NCBI GenBank assembly: GCA_030453435.1
Contig: JAKDKI010000090.1
Span: 1-7,942, forward strand
Direction: 5' to 3'
Origin: Kocuria sp.
GTDB taxonomy: Bacteria; Actinomycetota; Actinomycetes; Actinomycetales; Micrococcaceae
DNA: 7,942 nucleotides
Below the pieces are notes generated by a model. It saw only the letters and a list, made by a program, of their open reading frames with translations. It searched no databases and was not told the origin of the DNA. The position numbers and the translations under genes are program-made. Shown one piece after another: positions 5,002-7,942 of this stretch. Every line of letters begins with the position of its first letter. Within the stretch, counting starts at the first letter, position 1.

Positions 5002-6144
5002 GTGGCGAGTCTCTACCGACGTCTCGAAGCTCTGCACCCCCGAGAGCGGGTGGTAGTCGTCACTGATGCTGGCGTACTGCCACTTCTCGGCGGCCTCGGT
5101 GTCGTCGCTGAGGCGAATCGGGGGCTCAAGGTAGCAAATACCTTAGTGCTTCCCGATGACAGCCGCGGGACTCTCACTTGGGCTCGCGACATTGCAGATG
5201 CTCTGCATGCCGCCGAGGCCACCGCATGCGTCGCTGCCGGTGGAGGCGCCGTTCTTGACGCCGCGAAAGTCGCGGTCGCCGCTTTGGAGTATCCATGGCT
5301 CTTCGACCATGCCGTGTGGAAGTCGACTGCGGGCCTATTGCCGTGGGTGCGAGAACGTAAGCGGGGTGAGGGCCAGCCTGTGCTCCTCGCAATACCTACC
5401 AGGCCCGGGTCCGCCGCTCAGGTTGCCCCACGAGCAACGTTGGCTAGCGCGGTTAACCAGACCCAACGGATGGTGGCCGGGGAGGGGCTTGTTCCTGACT
5501 ATGTGGCAGTGGACTCCAGATCGTGGGCAGACTTAGGTTCGCGCTCAGTTATTGAAGCCGTATGTGAGGTGCTCTTTCGTGCGCTCGGCCCCTACTTGGT
5601 GACACAGCGGTGCACGGACGAACAGGAGCGCCTGGTCTCGAATCTGGTCGCGGAAGTGCTCGAGGCGGGATGGTCGGCTCTCGGTGCCGAGGGCGCTCTG
5701 ACGCCTGATGAGCGAGCGCGGATCGACACGCTCAGCATGGCCACTGCGGATCCGCGACGAACTGTTGGATGGTCTCCTAACGCCCATCCTTTGTGGTGCG
5801 TGCAGAACTCACTCGCTTCGGCTCTCTCGGTGCCGAAGCGAGTGTTGACACCGGGCGGCTTTCGGGCTGTTCTGGCGCGGGAACGTCAGGAACTGGACCC
5901 TTTGCGGAGCCCCTACCGAGTCGCGTCCGTCGATAGGGGCCTCGTGCGAGAATCTTTGGAGTTTCTCGACCGTGCGGTTGAGAAGTTCCCCATGCCTCAC
6001 CACAAGCTCTCAAGTGAGACAGTCGACGAGATTGTCCGCGAGATTTTCGCGCTATGGAAGCCAGTGATGACAGCCGGTGGGTGGGTCGGGCCGCCCGATG
6101 TGAAGCAGTTCCTCACGCACGATCTTGGCTTCTCGCCAGAATGA
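5002..6144 (+). CDS. Iron-containing alcohol dehydrogenase-fold protein, possible RiPP-type dehydrogenase
   Basis: This 380-residue protein (from GTG 5002) has the Fe-ADH/dehydroquinate-synthase-like fold: an N-terminal Rossmann-like part with VVVVTDAGV (17-25), the nucleotide-binding motif GGGAVLDAAK (80-89) and IPTRPGSAAQV (131-141), then a helical C-terminal half. In typical Fe-ADHs the metal is held by Asp and His of a GxDALxH motif plus two later His. Here the first region reads SVIEAVCEVL (182-191), and His262 is the only obvious later candidate, so metal binding is altered or lost. Fe-ADH-like enzymes (MpaC type) act in daptide RiPP maturation, and this gene sits behind a Cys-rich precursor ending in Thr, so a peptide-modifying role is possible but unproven. 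The frame is open well upstream of GTG, and IPDTPAAPPETQPSDFPSG followed by ALVATGEDA resembles a normal family N-terminus. The true start may be ATT 4918, with AAGGAG six bases before it. Confidence 0.75.
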   Translation: MASLYRRLEALHPRERVVVVTDAGVLPLLGGLGVVAEANRGLKVANTLVLPDDSRGTLTWARDIADALHAAEATACVAAGGGAVLDAAKVAVAALEYPWLFDHAVWKSTAGLLPWVRERKRGEGQPVLLAIPTRPGSAAQVAPRATLASAVNQTQRMVAGEGLVPDYVAVDSRSWADLGSRSVIEAVCEVLFRALGPYLVTQRCTDEQERLVSNLVAEVLEAGWSALGAEGALTPDERARIDTLSMATADPRRTVGWSPNAHPLWCVQNSLASALSVPKRVLTPGGFRAVLARERQELDPLRSPYRVASVDRGLVRESLEFLDRAVEKFPMPHHKLSSETVDEIVREIFALWKPVMTAGGWVGPPDVKQFLTHDLGFSPE

Positions 6145-6543
6145 CGACGCCAGCTTGCTCCTGAAGATCTCGAAGAGGCGCTCCTACGCGCATGAGAGGG
6201 ATTTACCACACGGGGTTCCATGTAGACGCACGTCTCCTGACAATCCTGCGGGTACCGCATCATCGCCGTTGCAACAGACTTGAGGCCCCCGAAAAGGCTT
6301 GGCAGTTTGAATAACCTTGTCCGATAACCCTTCGGTGCATATTCCGCCGTCGCCAAGCCGCCCGCGCGCCGCTCAGTTCTCCAGTAGCTGCGAGCAGTAC
6401 ATCATCTGTGGCCCCGTTACAGGGGCGGCCTACCAGGGAAGCGGGGCATGATTGCCAAGCTGGTCTGATGCAGAAACAGAGCAGAGCACATGATGTCTCG
6501 GCGCGTCTGCGGAGACAGAACCGCGTGGAAGCGAGGTGCCCCA
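6145..6543. other. 400-bp gap between the dehydrogenase and integrase genes
   Basis: No gene is convincing here. A minus-strand frame covering about 6170-6356 has a mixed composition and no start signal. A small GC hairpin is at 6411-6426. I see no tRNA gene, no T-tailed terminator and no clear att-type direct repeat. The stretch probably holds the 3' end of the cluster and the promoter of the integrase. Confidence 0.5.
6411..6426. repeat. Short GC hairpin
   Basis: GCCCC GTTACA GGGGC forms a five-pair perfect stem with a six-base loop. It lacks a following T run, so it is at best a weak terminator. It may be a protein-binding site or chance. Confidence 0.3.
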
Positions 6544-6891
6544 ATGGCTAGACCGCGGACCCCGTTCGGGACCCACGGTCGCATCACCTGCGATCGAATC
6601 TCGAGCAGTCGGTTCTGCGCCCGGACGCGGTATCGGGACTGGGACGGGAAGGCCAGGATCGTCCAGTGCACGGCCGACACCCGCGCTGCGGCCGAGCGGC
6701 TGCTCAAGCACAAACTGTCCGAACGGCCCCTGTTCCAGCCGACCTTCACCGGAATGTGCGCGGAAACGAGTTTCGGTGCCCTCGTGGAGTACTGGATCGA
6801 AGACATGGTGATCGAGGACCGTCTCTCGGTAACGACCAGGAACCTCTACGAGCGCAACATGCGCACCCTCGTTCTCCCGTTCTTCGAGTGA
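6544..6891 (+). pseudogene. Tyrosine site-specific integrase, N-terminal fragment interrupted by element C
   Basis: The 115 remaining residues begin MARPRTPFGTHGRITC and match the N-terminus of actinobacterial phage/ICE integrases: an arm-type DNA-binding region (about 1-70, with FCARTRYRDWDGKAR) followed by the start of the SAM-like core-binding domain (about 75-115, SFGALVEYWIEDMVIEDRLS and TTRNLYERNMRTLVLPFFE). Such integrases are normally near 400 residues. The whole catalytic domain, with its Arg-His-Arg-Tyr residues, is missing. The reading frame stops at TGA 6889-6891, which is made by the first bases of the IS3-family element C, so the gene was cut by that insertion. ATG 6544 is chosen because GAGGTG lies five bases upstream. 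The rest of the gene may lie beyond the element, outside the window. It probably once mobilised the island. Confidence 0.78.
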
Positions 6892-6912
6892 ATCGGCCCA
6901 GGTTCTCTGCCG

Positions 6913-7869
6913 CTACTTTGCGGGTTCGGGCTCTCGGGTGAGGGCCTCGTAGTGGAGCGCCTCGGACTCTACCGGGGTCAGCATCCCCAGGGAGCCGTGG
7001 AGGCGGCGATTGTTGTATCAGTCGACCCAGCCGGCGGTCGCGAACTCGACGTCCGAGAGGGTCCGGAACGCTCCAGGATTGAAGACGGTCGTGCGGATGC
7101 ATTCGGTCTTGAACAGGCCGTTCACCGTCTCCATGAGCGCGTTATCGAAGGCGTCGCCGACAGTCCCGATCGACGCAGCGATCCCTTCGAGGGAGAGGTG
7201 CTCGGTCAGCCGAATGGCGGTGTATTGCGACCCGGCGTCGCTGTGATGGATCAAATCCCCTGGTGAGACTAGGTTTCCTTCCCTCTCGCGCTGCCAGAGC
7301 GCGATCCGCAGCGGCGTCATGACCAGGTCGACCTTCTTCGACGTAGAGGCGTGCCAGCCCACGATCCGCTGGGCGAAGACGTCCAGGACGAACGCGACGT
7401 AGACGAACCCCGCCCAGGTGCGGACGTAGGTGAAATCTGTGACCCAGACCAGGTTCGCAGCCGGGGCGGTGAAGTCGCGATTGAGCAGGGCATCGGCGCG
7501 TTTCCCGTCCGGATTCGGGATGGTGGTGCGGACGTTCTTGACCCGGGGGATGCCCTCGAGGCCGAGGGTGCGCATCGCGCGGTCCACCGCCGCGCGGGAG
7601 GTGCCCGCGAGACCGGCCTGGCGGCGGAGCAGAGCAACCCACTTACGCCGTCCGTAGAGGCCTTCTGGTGTCATCTGGACCAGCCCGGTGACGGGGTTGA
7701 CGGTCCAGGCGAGGTCCCTGATCTTGTCCTCGACCAGAGCATCTGTGACGGTGCGGGCCGCGATCCGGGCCGGCCTCTTCCAGGCCCGGTAGGTCCGTGC
7801 AGCGATCACAAGGCCCTGCTGGCGCAGGACGGCAAGGATCGGCTCGACTGCATAGCCTTCGGCGCGCAT
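6913..7869 (-). pseudogene. IS3-family transposase OrfB, element C, in-frame TGA at 7018-7020
   Basis: This is the DDE transposase of element C. From the nominal ATG at 7869 (MRAEGYAVEPILAVLRQQGL) the frame runs 283 residues and then meets TGA at 7018-7020. After the TGA it continues in frame as YNNRRLHGSLGMLTPVESE to TAG 6913-6915, 34 more residues. Family members read WVDWYNNRRLH here, so TGG (Trp) has become TGA by one base change (plus-strand position 7018). The catalytic residues are upstream and intact: Asp145 (VWVTDFTYV), Asp211 (HHSDAGSQY) and Glu247 (DNALMETVNGL), with D35E spacing. The YNNRRLH tail that is lost is highly conserved in IS3 OrfB, so activity is probably reduced or lost. 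The frame also extends upstream of 7869 (LICAFIDE) and overlaps orfA in the -1 frame, so the real product would be an OrfAB fusion. Confidence 0.85.
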
Positions 7870-7889
7870 CTCGTCGATGAACGCGCAGA

Positions 7890-7942
7890 TCAGCGGTTGC
7901 GGGGGTCGAGCTCCCCCGCGAAGAAAATCGAGGCCCGACGCA
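7890..7942 (-). CDS. IS3-family transposase OrfA, C-terminal end only, element C
   Basis: The last 16 codons of orfA are visible, reading RRASIFFAGELDPRNR and then TGA (7890-7892). The motif RRAS(I/A)FFA.ELDP is the typical end of OrfA in this branch of IS3 elements. The helix-turn-helix part lies outside the window. The orfB frame is -1 relative to this one and is already open here, as expected for OrfAB production by frameshifting. I could not identify the slippery site with confidence. Confidence 0.75.
   Translation of the reverse strand, partial: RRASIFFAGELDPRNR

Larger units (their letters stand above)
6889..7942 (-). mobile_element. IS3-family element C, partial (5' end of its genes outside window)
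   Basis: The element lies on the minus strand. Its 3' terminus is placed at about 6889, where the integrase reading frame breaks and TGAATCGGCCCAGGTTC begins, about 22 bases after the transposase stop (TAG, 6913-6915). It contains the end of orfA and all of orfB. The other inverted repeat and the target duplication lie beyond 7942, so the exact boundary cannot be proven. It differs clearly in sequence from elements A and B. Confidence 0.75.

Noticed and set aside
5997..6356. Minus-strand frame of 119 codons overlapping the 3' end of the dehydrogenase gene
   Set aside because: Part of it reads somewhat like protein (LFKLPSLFGGLKSVATAMMRY), but it starts at a TTG without a ribosome binding site, its third-position GC is mixed, and its end runs antisense through the dehydrogenase gene.
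6411..6426. GC hairpin as a Rho-independent terminator for the cluster
   Set aside because: There is no T run after the stem and it lies over 260 bases beyond the last stop codon.
6145..6543. tRNA gene or att site next to the integrase
   Set aside because: No T-loop-like GTTCGAATC sequence, cloverleaf arms or repeated core could be found in this stretch.
1..7942. CRISPR array or other long tandem repeats
   Set aside because: No regularly spaced repeats were seen on reading through the window. The only clear repeats are IS ends, the AAC duplication and short palindromes.

Overview
The window is high-GC DNA with short AGGAG-type ribosome binding sites, GTG starts and GC-rich third codon positions. 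The transposases and integrase are of types common in Actinobacteria, so an actinomycete accessory region is likely. A genus cannot be named from this alone.

Layout. (1) Positions 1-2119 hold two nested IS3-family elements. Element A (transposase at 2-787, 5' end outside the window) was hit close to its right end by a complete element B (823-2092). B has 26-bp terminal inverted repeats, an AAC target duplication, OrfA and OrfB, and a C CCA AAA frameshift site. The right tip of A resumes after B, and its outer edge cuts into a short minus-strand gene of the 'MSYCR' small-protein type (2098-2304). (2) Positions 2305-3513 are mostly non-coding or decayed, with one short coding-like stretch near 2916-3248 and a 15-bp palindrome. 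(3) Positions 3514-6144 hold a three-gene plus-strand cluster that looks like a bacteriocin locus. The first gene joins a DCC/thioredoxin-like domain to a Tat signal peptide, a prodomain and a 12-cysteine C-terminal domain resembling halocin C8. The second encodes a 65-residue protein with two membrane helices, a candidate immunity factor. The third is an iron-containing-alcohol-dehydrogenase-fold protein with altered metal-ligand positions; daptide-type RiPP dehydrogenases belong to this fold. (4) Positions 6145-6543 are a gene-free gap. (5) Positions 6544-6891 encode the N-terminal part of a tyrosine integrase, cut off by a third IS3-family element (C, minus strand, 6889 to beyond the window). 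The OrfB of C carries an in-frame TGA where a Trp is expected.

How it fits together: the cargo of interest is the secreted Cys-rich peptide cluster. The reading proposed is a Tat-exported precursor whose C-terminal disulfide-rich domain is the active peptide, with the thioredoxin-like domain, the membrane protein and the dehydrogenase as candidate maturation or immunity partners. These partner roles are inferred from gene order and domain type only. The cluster sits between IS3 elements and a broken integrase, so it probably arrived by horizontal transfer on an element that is now immobile.
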